In this document: positions 18,102 through 26,597 of the stretch, piece by piece
Position numbering within the stretch: the stretch's first letter is position 1
Layout of the letters: every line of letters begins with the position of its first letter
Assembly: GCA_910587425.1 (NCBI GenBank)
Contig: CAJUKU010000003.1
Coordinates: 124,001-188,000, forward strand
DNA from: an uncultured Muribaculaceae bacterium
GTDB taxonomy: Bacteria > Bacteroidota > Bacteroidia > Bacteroidales > Muribaculaceae
Length of the DNA: 64,000 nucleotides
Reading direction: 5' to 3'
Notes under the pieces: model-generated
Seen by the model: the letters and a program-made list of their open reading frames with translations, nothing else
What the model was told of the DNA's origin: nothing
The model's database searches: none
Made by a program: the position numbers and the translations under genes

Positions 18102-19403
18102 TTATCGTTCGCCCCAGCGCGAGCGCAGCGGGTAGCGGGTGGTGTGGATGAGCAGTCGCAACGAGGTGTTGTAGGTGAAGTATGCCCACATCCAGTTGAT
18201 GAGTACAGTCACTTTGTTGCGCATGCCAAGTAGCGAGATAAGATGCACGAACATCCATGTGAGCCATGCCGGCCAGCCGTAGAGGTGAAAATGGTTCATG
18301 TCGACCACGGCAAGGTTACGCCCTACTGTAGCCATGGAGCCTTTGTCGCGGTAATGGAACGCCTTGTCGGTGTTTTTGTTGAGGTTGGTGGCAAGATTCT
18401 TAGCTTGCTGTATCGCTACCTGTGCAAGCTGCGGATGTCCCTTGGGGTAGGCATCGTCGGTCATGATGCAGATATCGCCTAAGGCATAGACCCCTTCGTG
18501 ACCTTTCACCTGATTCATCGTGTCGACCTCGATACGGTTGCCGCGCCCTATGGGCAGTTCGCCACCGGTAATGTTGAAGCTGACACCGGTCACTCCGGCG
18601 GTCCAGATCACCATCTCGGAGTAGAACTCCGTGCCGTCGTCGAGCCGCACGATGTTGTTGTCGTAGGCAACCATGAGATGCGAGAGTTTCACATCGACCA
18701 TCAGTTCCTTCAGGTAGTCGAGGGCTTTGCGCGACGCCATGGGCGACATGGTGCCGAGCAGTTTGTCAGTACCTTCGAGAATGGTGATCTTCACCTCGTC
18801 GGGGTTAATGCCGGGATATTCGCGGGTTATGATGTCGCGTTTCATCTCGCCGAGCGCTCCGGCAACCTCAACACCCGTTGGCCCTCCTCCGATGACGGTG
18901 AAGCTCAGCAGACGGCGCCTCACTTCGGCATCCTGCGTGAGCGATGCGCGCTCCAGACGGTCAAGCACCTCGTCGCGTATGCGGATTGATTCGGATGCCG
19001 ATTTCATCGTGTAGACATATTTCACGAGGTCGGGCTGTCCGAAGAAGTTGTTGGTCGTGCCGGCGGATATGATGAGGCGGTCGTAGTGCAGGGTCTCGAA
19101 CTGTGTGTGCAGTTCCTTGCGCGCGAGGTCTATCTCCTTCACTTCGCCAAGGTGGAAGCGTGCGCCCTTGGCACGCTCCTTGCGCATCTCGCGGCGGAAC
19201 GGGAATGAGATGCTGCCGGGATCAAGACCGCTCGATGCTATCTGATAGAATAGCGGGGGGAAGGAGTGGAAGTTGTTGCGGTCCACAAGTATGATCTCGA
19301 AACGCTTCTTGTCGAGCCGTTTCACCAGATTCAGTCCGGCAAATCCGCCTCCGACGATCACTATCCGCTCCTTTGTCGGCGGTATCTCATTCTTAGAACT
19401 CAT
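18102..19403 (-). CDS. ndh: Type II NADH:quinone oxidoreductase (NDH-2)
   Basis: Single-subunit FAD enzyme that passes electrons from NADH to the quinone pool without pumping ions. Two Rossmann motifs: IVIVGGGFAGLN (about residues 14-25) for FAD and FTVIGGGPTGVEVAG (about 170-184) for NADH. Between them is YQIASSGLDPGSI, and later the quinone-site-like HPQLAQVAIQQAKNLA. The C-terminal hydrophobic helices (WLTWMFVHLISLLG, VLINWMWAYFTY) would sit on the membrane. The 433 residues match the family. It has its own promoter box at 19433 and its own terminator. The sulfide:quinone reductase relatives lack this C-terminal pattern. Confidence 0.94.
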   Translation of the reverse strand: MSSKNEIPPTKERIVIVGGGFAGLNLVKRLDKKRFEIILVDRNNFHSFPPLFYQIASSGLDPGSISFPFRREMRKERAKGARFHLGEVKEIDLARKELHTQFETLHYDRLIISAGTTNNFFGQPDLVKYVYTMKSASESIRIRDEVLDRLERASLTQDAEVRRRLLSFTVIGGGPTGVEVAGALGEMKRDIITREYPGINPDEVKITILEGTDKLLGTMSPMASRKALDYLKELMVDVKLSHLMVAYDNNIVRLDDGTEFYSEMVIWTAGVTGVSFNITGGELPIGRGNRIEVDTMNQVKGHEGVYALGDICIMTDDAYPKGHPQLAQVAIQQAKNLATNLNKNTDKAFHYRDKGSMATVGRNLAVVDMNHFHLYGWPAWLTWMFVHLISLLGMRNKVTVLINWMWAYFTYNTSLRLLIHTTRYPLRSRWGER

Positions 19404-19432
19404 TTTTATAAATAGATGTTAACGCGAAAATG

Positions 19433-19440
19433 CAAATATA
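19433..19440 (-). promoter_or_regulatory. -7 promoter box TATATTTG for ndh
   Basis: TAnnTTTG match 29 bases upstream of the ndh ATG. Confidence 0.5.
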
Positions 19441-19534
19441 ATCAAAAAATATAATATAAAACGCATCTGTCCGGTTGTTGGTTCCAGCTGTGTGCCGCAT
19501 AGTGCGGTAGCTGTGGTATAGTTTCCGGCTTGCG

Positions 19535-20035
19535 TCAGAGTACCAGCTGATAGTCGGCGATATCAAGCCAGCGGTTGAATTTTCTCCCCACCTCGCGGAA
19601 GTATGATACCCGAACGAAACCTATGTTTTCATGAAAACGGCAGCTTGATTCGTTTTCTGCCGTCAGGCAGGCTATGAGTGTGTGTATTCCGGCGGCACGG
19701 CAGCGTCCGGCAAGCTCAGTCATCAGCCGGCGTCCGATTCCGTTCCGATGGTAGTGGGGGTGGAGATATATTGTGGTCTCGGCAGTGGTGACGTAGGCGT
19801 CGCGCTCCTTCCACCTGTGTGCGTAGGCATATCCTGCAATGCCGCCGTCAGGCGCGACGGCTACGAGGCATGGATAATCGGCAGCGATCGAGTCAAGACG
19901 CCGTCGCATGGTCCCGTCGCTTAACGGCTCCGTATCGAAGGTCGCGGTAGTGTGCCCTACATAATAATTATATAGCGCGCAGATACCTCCGGCATCTTCC
20001 GGTTTATATTTCCGTATAGTCAGTGGAGTGCTCAT
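19535..20035 (-). CDS. GNAT N-acetyltransferase (phosphinothricin acetyltransferase-like)
   Basis: Acetyl-CoA-dependent N-acetyltransferase of the Pat/Bar/YncA branch. Diagnostic features: IRKYKPEDAGGICALYNYYV at the N-terminus, GYAYAHRWKERDAY, then TIYLHPHYHRNGIGRRLM, the acetyl-CoA pyrophosphate loop, and FHENIGFVRVSYFREVGRKF at the C-terminus. Full length at 166 residues. The start overlaps the apbE stop by 4 bases (ATGA), indicating coupling. The natural substrate is unknown; members acetylate small amines such as amino-acid analogues and some give herbicide or methionine-sulfoximine resistance. No functional link with ApbE is obvious. Confidence 0.9.
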   Translation of the reverse strand: MSTPLTIRKYKPEDAGGICALYNYYVGHTTATFDTEPLSDGTMRRRLDSIAADYPCLVAVAPDGGIAGYAYAHRWKERDAYVTTAETTIYLHPHYHRNGIGRRLMTELAGRCRAAGIHTLIACLTAENESSCRFHENIGFVRVSYFREVGRKFNRWLDIADYQLVL

Positions 20036-21024
20036 CGGGGGAAATTATCTGTGCAGGTGACTTTCCATCTGCCACTGTCGGCAGCTTCGATCAGCATCGC
20101 TTCGGTATCGGGGCGGGATGTTATCATGCGCAATGCATCGGCGCGTGTCATAGCCATGCATGCCGTGGCGAGTGCGTCGGCTGTCATGGCATCGGGCGCG
20201 ATCACGGTGGCGCTGAGGGTTGTGGTCTGCACCGGTCGACACGTCATAGGGTTTATTGTGTGTCCGACCCTGCCGGATGGGGTGTCGCGGTAGTTGCGGT
20301 AATTGCCTGACGTGGCTATTCCGCAGTCGGTCAGCTTCACCACGCTCATTGCGTTGTGCACCACGGCTGTATCGTTGGCTACAGGAGCGTCGATCATGAT
20401 ATGCCATGGCTCTCCCTGTGGATTCTTGCCATTCAGGGCAATTTCACCACCTATCTCCACCATATAGTCGGAGCATCCGTTGCGCCGCAGCATCTCGCCT
20501 ATCCGGTCGCATCCGTAGCCCTTTGTTATAGCGCTGAAATCAAATTCTGTAGCTGTCGATTTCTTGACAATGCGCAGATTCTCGAGGCTACACCCGTCTA
20601 TGCCCACCACGCCGCGTGCTTGCTCGATCTCGCTGTCGGTAGGCTCGTGACCGCTGTCGCGGTAGCCGAAGCGCCACAGATTTACCGCCGGTGCCACGGT
20701 GGGGTCGAACATGCCTCCGCTTTCGAGATTTATCTGCTGCGAAGTGGTGAAGATCTTGCGCAGCAGCGAGTCGGTCTCGTCTGTCTCCCCTCGGTTTATC
20801 CGGCTGACCAGTGATTCCTCACGGAACGGCGACAACGACATCTCCACCTGCTCCATGACGTGAAGTATTGAGTCGTCAAGTTGCCGGTTGGCACGGTAGG
20901 TTATGTGGTACGATGTAGCCCATACGCTCCCCTCGGCGCGATACCAAGCGGATGAGTTGCCACATCCGCCACACAAAGTGGCACATATTGCGCATATAGT
21001 GGTAAAAAATGCTATCTTCTTCAC
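20032..21024 (-). CDS. apbE: ApbE FAD:protein FMN transferase, lipoprotein
   Basis: Periplasmic magnesium-dependent flavinyltransferase that attaches FMN to Thr/Ser of target proteins such as RNF/NQR subunits. Motifs: FREESLVSRINRG, GMFDPTVAPAVNLWRFG, FDFSAITKGYGCDRI, GGEIALNGKN, ATSGNYRNYR and TINPMTCRPV, with the terminal DAMTADALATACMAM. I place the start at GTG 21024, which gives a lipoprotein signal ending LCGGC. The longer reading begins at a TTG that lies inside the -7 promoter box (21055-21062), so it cannot be the start. No flavinylated partner is encoded nearby. NDH-2, two genes downstream, is not known to be a target. Confidence 0.92.
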   Translation of the reverse strand: MKKIAFFTTICAICATLCGGCGNSSAWYRAEGSVWATSYHITYRANRQLDDSILHVMEQVEMSLSPFREESLVSRINRGETDETDSLLRKIFTTSQQINLESGGMFDPTVAPAVNLWRFGYRDSGHEPTDSEIEQARGVVGIDGCSLENLRIVKKSTATEFDFSAITKGYGCDRIGEMLRRNGCSDYMVEIGGEIALNGKNPQGEPWHIMIDAPVANDTAVVHNAMSVVKLTDCGIATSGNYRNYRDTPSGRVGHTINPMTCRPVQTTTLSATVIAPDAMTADALATACMAMTRADALRMITSRPDTEAMLIEAADSGRWKVTCTDNFPR

Positions 21025-21054
21025 TGATCTTCTATTTTTTTGTGAATGATATTG

Positions 21055-21062
21055 CAAAATTA
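21055..21062 (-). promoter_or_regulatory. -7 promoter box TAATTTTG for apbE
   Basis: TAnnTTTG match 30 bases upstream of the GTG start chosen for apbE. It decides against the upstream TTG start. Confidence 0.55.
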
Positions 21063-21183
21063 CAATATTCTCTCTAAATTTGCGAATCAGCCGCCCCAGT
21101 AGGCATGAATGAGAGGCGACTGTCAGACACTTGTCATCTTACTTTAAATAACCCGTATACTTTCAACCTTTACGTAAAACAAC

Positions 21184-21765
21184 ATGAAACGCTCTTATCT
21201 ATTTCTCGCTCCCGGTTTTGAGGAGATCGAAGCGCTTGCAACAGTTGATGTGCTCCGCCGTGCCGGGCTCACGGTTTTCACCGTCGCTATCACTGAGGAT
21301 GGCTCTAAAAACGTTACAGGTGCACACGGTGTCACGGTCGTAGCCGATATCCTTCCTGACGAACATGACATGGCTGAAGCCGAATGGCTGATCTGCCCCG
21401 GTGGTATGCCCGGAGCCTCAAACCTTGCAGCAAGTCCTGTTGTGACCTCTTTGCTTAAAGCGCAGGCTGCACGTGGCGGACATATAGCCGCAATCTGTGC
21501 CTCTCCGGCGCTTGTGCTCGAACCCCTCGGAATACTTGACGGTTGCGAGGCTACCTGCTATCCCGGCATGGAGCCGAAGCAGAGCAAGGCTCATTTCCAC
21601 ACGTCGCCGGTCGTCGTTTCGGGCAATATAATCACCGGCAACGGTCCCGCATCGACAATCCGCTTCGCTCTCGCCATAGTATGCGCTTCGTGCGGTGAGC
21701 AGATAGCACAGGAGGTAGGTACTGTGATGTTGTTCTATACCCGTTCTGCCAACTTCTACTTCTGA
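21184..21765 (+). CDS. DJ-1/PfpI-family protein (YajL type)
   Basis: Cytoplasmic DJ-1/ThiJ superfamily protein. Motifs: FLAPGFEEIEALATVDVLRRAG at the N-terminus with the conserved Glu, CPGGMPGASNL, and AAICASPALVL with the nucleophile-elbow Cys (about residue 103). Full length at 193 residues. The DJ-1-only branch is linked to oxidative stress, protein or nucleotide deglycation and chaperone-like activity; which applies here cannot be told. It is transcribed divergently from apbE and ends at a strong bidirectional terminator. I find no convincing TAnnTTTG box in front of it. Confidence 0.93.
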   Translation: MKRSYLFLAPGFEEIEALATVDVLRRAGLTVFTVAITEDGSKNVTGAHGVTVVADILPDEHDMAEAEWLICPGGMPGASNLAASPVVTSLLKAQAARGGHIAAICASPALVLEPLGILDGCEATCYPGMEPKQSKAHFHTSPVVVSGNIITGNGPASTIRFALAIVCASCGEQIAQEVGTVMLFYTRSANFYF

Positions 21766-21788
21766 AACAAAAAACATTTTATAAAATA

Positions 21789-21829
21789 AAATCCGGGCGG
21801 AGCTGCCATAAAGCTTTCCGCCCGGATTT
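21789..21829. terminator. Bidirectional terminator between DJ-1 gene and PBP1A gene
   Basis: Perfect 13-bp stem AAATCCGGGCGGA/TCCGCCCGGATTT, with A/T-rich tails on both sides, located between two convergent genes. Confidence 0.88.
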
Positions 21830-21848
21830 CTATTTTGTTATGGTAAGG

Positions 21849-24221
21849 TCAGTCGAACACGCCTTCAAAAGAAGCCTCCTCGGCATTGTTATCCACATCA
21901 TCAGTCACCCCGTAATACTCTTTCTCGCAAAGGTTGACGTCGGCAGGAAATGTGAATTTAGCATCCTGGGTGTAGGGGAGTGAACGGTCGGCGTACACCT
22001 TTTTCATGAACAGTCCGTAGATTGGTAGTGCCATTGAAGCTCCCTGTCCCTGTGCCATGCTGTTGAAGTGTATGTAGCGCTCCTCGCCTCCTACCCATGT
22101 GCCGGCTACAAGCTGCGGGGTGAAAGCCATGAACCATCCGTCGGCATTGAAGTTTGTGGTTCCTGTCTTGCCACCGGTCTGTGCCGTGAGGTTGTATGGA
22201 GGACGGCGGATGCGGTTACCGGTACCACCGTCGACCACATTGAGCAGCATCGACAGTATGCGCCAGTAGGCGGTCTCGGATATTACTTCGGTGTGGCGTG
22301 GGGTGAATTCCGATATGATATTTCCGTTGGCGTCGGCTATGGCGGTGACAAGCAACGGATCCACGCGCATGCCGTTGTTGGCGAAGGCTGTATATGCAGT
22401 TACCATCTCGCTGACTGATACGTCGGCAGGTCCGAGGCATAGCGACATCACCGGATCGAGGTGGGAGTTGATGCCGAAATTATGCATTGTGCGGGCAAGA
22501 GATGCCGGCGAGAGCTGGCTGATTAGGCGTGCCGAGATCCAGTTATTGGAGTTGGTGAGCGCCCAACGCAGGTCGACCATCTCGCCGACTCGCGCGTGAC
22601 CGGAGTTGCGCGGTGCCCATTCCCTTCCGTTTTCGTCGTATAGAATAGGCTGTGCGTTAAGGAATTCATCGCATGGTGTGTAGCCCTCCTCCATCGCGTA
22701 TGTGTAGAGGAACGGTTTCACGGTCGATCCTATCTGACGGCGTCCGGTCGATACCATGTCATACTGGAAGTACTCGAAATTAGGACCTCCCACGTATGCT
22801 TTCACATGTCCGTTTATAGGATCCATAGCCATGAAACCGGTGCGGAGGAAATGCTTGTGGTAGAGCAGAGAGTCGAGGGGAGTCATTGTAGTGTCAACCG
22901 TGCCTGCGTAAGAGAATACCTTCATGTCGCGCGGAGTGTTAAACTCCTTGCGAATGTCGGCATCCGAAATGCCCGCGCGCTTCATGTTGCGCCAGCGGTC
23001 GGTCTGCTGCATGGCGTGCTCAATCAGTCCGTCGACCTGTTGCTGCGATATCTCCGTGCGGTTGGTGGAGTATGGTGCCGATTTGGTACCGCGCTTCTCG
23101 CGGAAGAATGCCGGCTGAAGTGTCTTGCTCATGTGCTCCTCCACAGCTTCCTCGGCGTAACGCTGCATGCGCGAGTCGATGGAGGTATATATCTTCAGTC
23201 CGTCGGTATATATGTCGTATTTCGTACCGTCCGGCTTCGGGTTCTTGTCGATCCATCCGAAAAGCGGATTCGTAGCCCAGGCTATAGAGTCGTCGACATA
23301 TCGCTGTCTGTCCCACGAAGGATAATCCTTCACTTCGGGCTTATGTGCGCGGAGCATACGGCGCAGCTCCTCGCGCATGTAGGGTGCCAGTCCCTCCTTG
23401 TGATCAACACGGTGGAAGTCGAGTTTGAGCGGTAGTGCCTGGAGTGAATCGCGCTCCTCCTCGGTGATCATGTCGTTCTTGTACATCTGATCGAGCACCA
23501 CGTTGCGGCGGTTTTTTGTCAGCTCCGGACGGCGCACTGGGTTGTAGACCGCCGGATTTTTAACCATGCCGACAAGCATTGCCGCCTCTTCGATGGTGAG
23601 GTCGCGCGGTTTCTTGCCGAAATATACGTATGCCGCCGACTTGATACCAACGGCGTTGTAGAGGAAGTCAAATTGGTTGAGATACATCTTGAGTATCTCC
23701 TCTTTCGAGTAGAAGCGCTCGAGCTTCACCGCTATCATCCACTCGATCGGTTTCTGCATGATTCGGTTCATGAGTCCGTTTGACTCGGGGGAGTATAACT
23801 GCTTTGCGAGCTGCTGTGTGATGGTCGATCCGCCTCCGGCATTGCGCTGCCCCAGAAGCAGTGTCTTGACGGCGACGCGGGCAAGTGCGCGGACGTCGAT
23901 TCCGGAGTGTTCCTCAAACCTGGAATCCTCCGTAGCAACAAGGGCATTGACCACGTTCTCCGAAATCTCATCGAAATCGGCGTAGACACGGTTGCCGGTG
24001 TTGCGGAAATAGCGTCCGAGTTCCTGACCGTCGGCTGAATAGACTACCGAGGCGAAACGGTCGGTGGGGTTTTTCAACTCCTCGACCGGTGGCATGTAGC
24101 CGATGGCCCCGTTGTAGACCATCATGAAGAACACTATTCCCGCTACAATGCCGCCCAGGAACAAACCCCAGAGTATTATGATGACAGCGCGTTGGCGCGA
24201 CGTTAAAGGCGATAACTTCAT
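21849..24221 (-). CDS. mrcA: Penicillin-binding protein 1A (bifunctional transglycosylase/transpeptidase)
   Basis: Class A PBP that polymerises and cross-links peptidoglycan. One membrane segment (about 17-36). GT51 domain with ATEDSRFEEHSGID (catalytic Glu near 95), GGSTITQQLAKQL and IEEAAMLVGMVKNP. Transpeptidase domain with STVKPF (nucleophile Ser near residue 500), TNSNNW and KTGTT near 685. The 790 residues suit a Bacteroidetes PBP1A. Single gene with a promoter box at 24278 and the shared terminator at 21789. The acidic tail after the last domain is not conserved in any way I recognise. Confidence 0.96.
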   Translation of the reverse strand: MKLSPLTSRQRAVIIILWGLFLGGIVAGIVFFMMVYNGAIGYMPPVEELKNPTDRFASVVYSADGQELGRYFRNTGNRVYADFDEISENVVNALVATEDSRFEEHSGIDVRALARVAVKTLLLGQRNAGGGSTITQQLAKQLYSPESNGLMNRIMQKPIEWMIAVKLERFYSKEEILKMYLNQFDFLYNAVGIKSAAYVYFGKKPRDLTIEEAAMLVGMVKNPAVYNPVRRPELTKNRRNVVLDQMYKNDMITEEERDSLQALPLKLDFHRVDHKEGLAPYMREELRRMLRAHKPEVKDYPSWDRQRYVDDSIAWATNPLFGWIDKNPKPDGTKYDIYTDGLKIYTSIDSRMQRYAEEAVEEHMSKTLQPAFFREKRGTKSAPYSTNRTEISQQQVDGLIEHAMQQTDRWRNMKRAGISDADIRKEFNTPRDMKVFSYAGTVDTTMTPLDSLLYHKHFLRTGFMAMDPINGHVKAYVGGPNFEYFQYDMVSTGRRQIGSTVKPFLYTYAMEEGYTPCDEFLNAQPILYDENGREWAPRNSGHARVGEMVDLRWALTNSNNWISARLISQLSPASLARTMHNFGINSHLDPVMSLCLGPADVSVSEMVTAYTAFANNGMRVDPLLVTAIADANGNIISEFTPRHTEVISETAYWRILSMLLNVVDGGTGNRIRRPPYNLTAQTGGKTGTTNFNADGWFMAFTPQLVAGTWVGGEERYIHFNSMAQGQGASMALPIYGLFMKKVYADRSLPYTQDAKFTFPADVNLCEKEYYGVTDDVDNNAEEASFEGVFD

Positions 24222-24277
24222 TGTGAAGAATTCTTGTTGTGATGAAAGACCATGAGGTCATGGTCGGATTCAACCAA

Positions 24278-24285
24278 CAAAGTTA
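24278..24285 (-). promoter_or_regulatory. -7 promoter box TAACTTTG for the PBP1A gene
   Basis: Exact TAACTTTG, 56 bases upstream of the ATG. Confidence 0.6.
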
Positions 24286-24381
24286 CTACATTTCGGTGTC
24301 ATATCCAAACCGATATTCACGCGTCGCGCCAATGCAGATTGTCATTCAGTTTATGCCGGTGCCGATAGGTGCCTTTAGGAC

Positions 24382-25194
24382 TCACTCTGCCGGTTCGTCG
24401 GGTGTCGGTTCTTCAGTAGTATGGTTCTTCTTATCTTTCTTTCCTTCGGTCAGTTCCTTGAGGTCTTTATTCTCCTCTGGGTCAGAGATGGGATCATGAT
24501 CCTTGATAAACTCCTCGTACACGAGAAGTATTGTCGACGGGTTGTCTTTAAGCTCGTTCCAATGCCCTTTGGCATCATCCCCTTTCATATAATAGTCAAT
24601 GAGCTTCTGCCGGAATTCGGGATGCGCTTTCTTGAGATAGTTAAGAAGCAGAGCCAGGGATACTCTTCCGTTTATCTTGATGCCGTATGCCGCTCTTGCT
24701 CCTTTGAACTTTACTCCTATCGCGGGTACGATGCGGCTAACGCTGTTTCTGCCGCCTGTAGATTCCCAAACGTTCCACTTGAGGATCGAGCCGCAGTCGC
24801 GGCGGTCAAGTTCCTCGGCAAAACCTCTGACGTTGCTGTTGGGCTTGAACGGTACGGGTGAGTTGATACGCTCCGAAACCACTACTGCACCTTCGGGGAA
24901 ATCCTCAGTGGGTTCGAGGTAACGGTATTCCCTGACCTGACTTGCACTATAACGCTGTGACTCGCTACCTTTCTCCGGGCTGTCGGCGACATGGATGTAC
25001 TGATGTATGGTGCCGGATTTGGAGAACATGTTCTTAAGACCAGTCTTTAGGTTGAAGCGCAGGTATCCCTCGATGGTATCGCCGGTGAATGTTATTGCAC
25101 GGATGTGGTATGATTCGGGATCATCGTCGGCGACTGCACGGATTGCCGGCAGCATAAGCAGGAGAGCCGTAAGTACTGTGGTTCGCAGTTTCAT
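24382..25194 (-). CDS. Exported protein of unknown function
   Basis: I do not recognise a family. The 270-residue protein has a signal peptide (hydrophobic TALLLMLPAIRAVA) followed by an all-beta-looking start (YHIRAITFTGDTIEGYLRF). A middle section has a lone Cys (RRDCGSILKW), then a region with a short hydrophobic helix, SLALLLNYLKKAHPEFRQKL. The last 40 residues are very charged (EENKDLKELTEGKKDKK) and probably disordered. It follows the other unknown exported protein (25207) by 12 bases, so the two form an operon. That operon lies behind a Crp/Fnr gene and a CRP-like operator. Both proteins have an FRxKLI stretch near a G-x-x-x-x-G segment; distant relationship is possible but weak. Confidence 0.72.
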   Translation of the reverse strand: MKLRTTVLTALLLMLPAIRAVADDDPESYHIRAITFTGDTIEGYLRFNLKTGLKNMFSKSGTIHQYIHVADSPEKGSESQRYSASQVREYRYLEPTEDFPEGAVVVSERINSPVPFKPNSNVRGFAEELDRRDCGSILKWNVWESTGGRNSVSRIVPAIGVKFKGARAAYGIKINGRVSLALLLNYLKKAHPEFRQKLIDYYMKGDDAKGHWNELKDNPSTILLVYEEFIKDHDPISDPEENKDLKELTEGKKDKKNHTTEEPTPDEPAE

Positions 25195-25206
25195 GGTGTA
25201 TTTGTT

Positions 25207-25851
25207 TTAATTTGATGAACAGGTCGCAGGTGTGTAAAGGCTGAGCAAGCGGAGCAGTTTGTCGCGGCGTCCGCGCGATGTCGCTATCATATCCGTCAGT
25301 ACCGCATCGTCGGCAACCATGGTGATGAGTTTCTTGCGGAACTTATCATCGGAGTTCTTGTCCGTTTTGTCGAATTTCGCAATGACGGTGCCGTTCTTCA
25401 TGATCAGCATGGAATGCTTGTCGCGGACGCCCATACCTCCGTTTCCGCCTATGCGATAACCTTTTTTGCAGAATGCAAGCACGGTTATCGCTTTCCCTTT
25501 GTCGAGTTGCCAGCACCAGCCATAGCCGTTGACGAACCGCAGGGTGTGTTTCCTTTCAGGTGCCGTGCGTGCCCACAGACTTATGGAATCTACAGTCGCC
25601 GGGTCGATATGCTCCGCTATCCGTTGTGATCTGGTATATGCGCCCTCCATCACCTGCAGCGGTTTATCTCCTCGCGGGATCCCTATGTGCAGCGCGCCGG
25701 CGGTGCAGAGCGTATCGTCTGATGAGAGGAATACTTTTGCCGGCACCATCTGCAGAACTTTCTCCGCGTTAGCCCGGAAAGGCGTGGCGATGACCGTAAG
25801 GGTCACTATTGCAACGAGGAGGGGAAATGGTAGCAGGTATACGTAGCGCAT
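25207..25851 (-). CDS. Exported protein of unknown function, probable Crp/Fnr target
   Basis: Not recognised. The 214 residues start with a hydrophobic signal (YLLPFPLLVAIVTLTVIATP, cleavage near ANA). The mature part has three Cys, the run RIGGNGGMGVRDKHSML and a basic C-terminal helix (FRKKLITM, RGRRDKLLRLL). I choose ATG 25851. The longer reading starts at a GTG at 25869, about where transcription from the -7 box at 25875 should begin. First gene of a two-gene operon. A perfect TGTGA-N6-TCACA palindrome sits just upstream of the promoter, next to the end of the Crp/Fnr gene, so regulation by that neighbour is likely. Confidence 0.7.
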   Translation of the reverse strand: MRYVYLLPFPLLVAIVTLTVIATPFRANAEKVLQMVPAKVFLSSDDTLCTAGALHIGIPRGDKPLQVMEGAYTRSQRIAEHIDPATVDSISLWARTAPERKHTLRFVNGYGWCWQLDKGKAITVLAFCKKGYRIGGNGGMGVRDKHSMLIMKNGTVIAKFDKTDKNSDDKFRKKLITMVADDAVLTDMIATSRGRRDKLLRLLSLYTPATCSSN

Positions 25852-25874
25852 GGCGTAATTACTTTTCACAACGC

Positions 25875-25882
25875 CAAAGTTA
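25875..25882 (-). promoter_or_regulatory. -7 promoter box TAACTTTG for the unknown-protein operon
   Basis: Exact TAACTTTG, 23 bases upstream of the chosen ATG. The centre of the palindromic operator is 36.5 bases upstream of its last base. Confidence 0.65.
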
Positions 25883-25902
25883 GTGTGTAATTACCAGGAT
25901 TG

Positions 25903-25920
25903 ATGTGACAAATGTCACAT
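25903..25920. promoter_or_regulatory. CRP-like palindromic operator
   Basis: ATGTGACAAATGTCACAT is a perfect 8+2+8 inverted repeat and contains TGTGA-N6-TCACA, the classical CRP consensus. It lies 8 bases beyond the stop codon of the Crp/Fnr-family gene and upstream of the next gene's promoter box. Its centre would be near -43 from the expected start, the place for a class II activator. Confidence 0.7.
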
Positions 25921-25928
25921 TTTGCCTC

Positions 25929-26486
25929 TCACCGTCCGTTGCGTATGCGGTGCAGCTGCCGCCGGGATATGGTGAGGAATGATGCGATCTCCTGCAGTGC
26001 GACTTCCCGAAGATCACATTTGTCGCGCTTGCACAGTTCGTTGTAACGTTCCTCCGGTGTGAGTGTGTGCAGGTCAATATAACGGCTATATGCTTCCCTG
26101 AGCAGTACCGACGATGTCTCTGCTACAAATCCGGGATGATGTTCCTTCAGGTGCTCGCGTATGGCACTTATAGGCACCTGCAGCACGGTAGCGTCAGAAC
26201 CGGCGGTTATTGAGGTGAACGACGGACGGTTGGACAGGAAAGAGCAGACATAATCTGTCACGATTTCATCCTTAAAAGTGAATCCTGTCACGCACTCCTC
26301 GCCATCGGAAGCGATGGAGGTAAATTTGAAATATCCCGATTTGACAATGCCTACATTGCGGCACACTTCCCCTTTGCGGCACAGATCGCTTCCGCGACGG
26401 TACGGCACGGTTGTGCCGTGTCGCAGTATATACTCCCGTAGCTCCGACAGGTCGATTTTAGTCATGAAGTCGTTGATGCGTGCCAT
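25929..26486 (-). CDS. Crp/Fnr-family transcriptional regulator (module 1)
   Basis: Effector-sensing activator/repressor: N-terminal cyclic-nucleotide-binding-type beta-roll (residues about 10-115, with VGIVKSGYFKF and VLQVPISAIREHL) and a short C-terminal winged helix (VALQEIASFLTISRRQLHRIR). The 185-residue length and compact HTH are typical of Bacteroidetes members. The beta-roll lacks the cAMP-binding RXSXXAR of E. coli CRP and an FNR-type Cys cluster is not evident, so the signal is unknown. The recognition helix SRRQLHRI keeps two Arg positions that in E. coli CRP contact TGTGA. ATG 26486 is only 4 bases from its -7 box, so either the mRNA is leaderless or translation starts at Met8 (26465). 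Confidence 0.9.
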   Translation of the reverse strand: MARINDFMTKIDLSELREYILRHGTTVPYRRGSDLCRKGEVCRNVGIVKSGYFKFTSIASDGEECVTGFTFKDEIVTDYVCSFLSNRPSFTSITAGSDATVLQVPISAIREHLKEHHPGFVAETSSVLLREAYSRYIDLHTLTPEERYNELCKRDKCDLREVALQEIASFLTISRRQLHRIRNGR

Positions 26487-26490
26487 GTTG

Positions 26491-26498
26491 CAAAGATA
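26491..26498 (-). promoter_or_regulatory. -7 promoter box TATCTTTG for Crp/Fnr gene 1
   Basis: TAnnTTTG match ending 4 bases upstream of the annotated ATG. The transcript would start at or within the first codon. Confidence 0.55.
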
Positions 26499-26517
26499 TG
26501 CAATATATTAATGTGCT

Positions 26518-26558
26518 AAAGCGGAGGGGCGTCATTTTTTTCGACGCTCCTCCGCTTT
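26518..26558 (-). terminator. Terminator of the acyltransferase gene
   Basis: 16-bp stem AAAGCGGAGGGGCGTC/GACGCTCCTCCGCTTT with one G-T pair and T-rich sequence on both sides. It sits between the acyltransferase stop and the promoter of Crp/Fnr gene 1, insulating the two modules. Confidence 0.85.
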
Positions 26559-26597
26559 TTCTATCATTCAGCCGCTGCCTGGCGATAGTGTGGTCGG

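Noticed and set aside
21025..21057. Upstream TTG start for apbE
   Set aside because: It lies in the -7 box TAATTTTG and spoils the lipoprotein signal; GTG 21024 is better.
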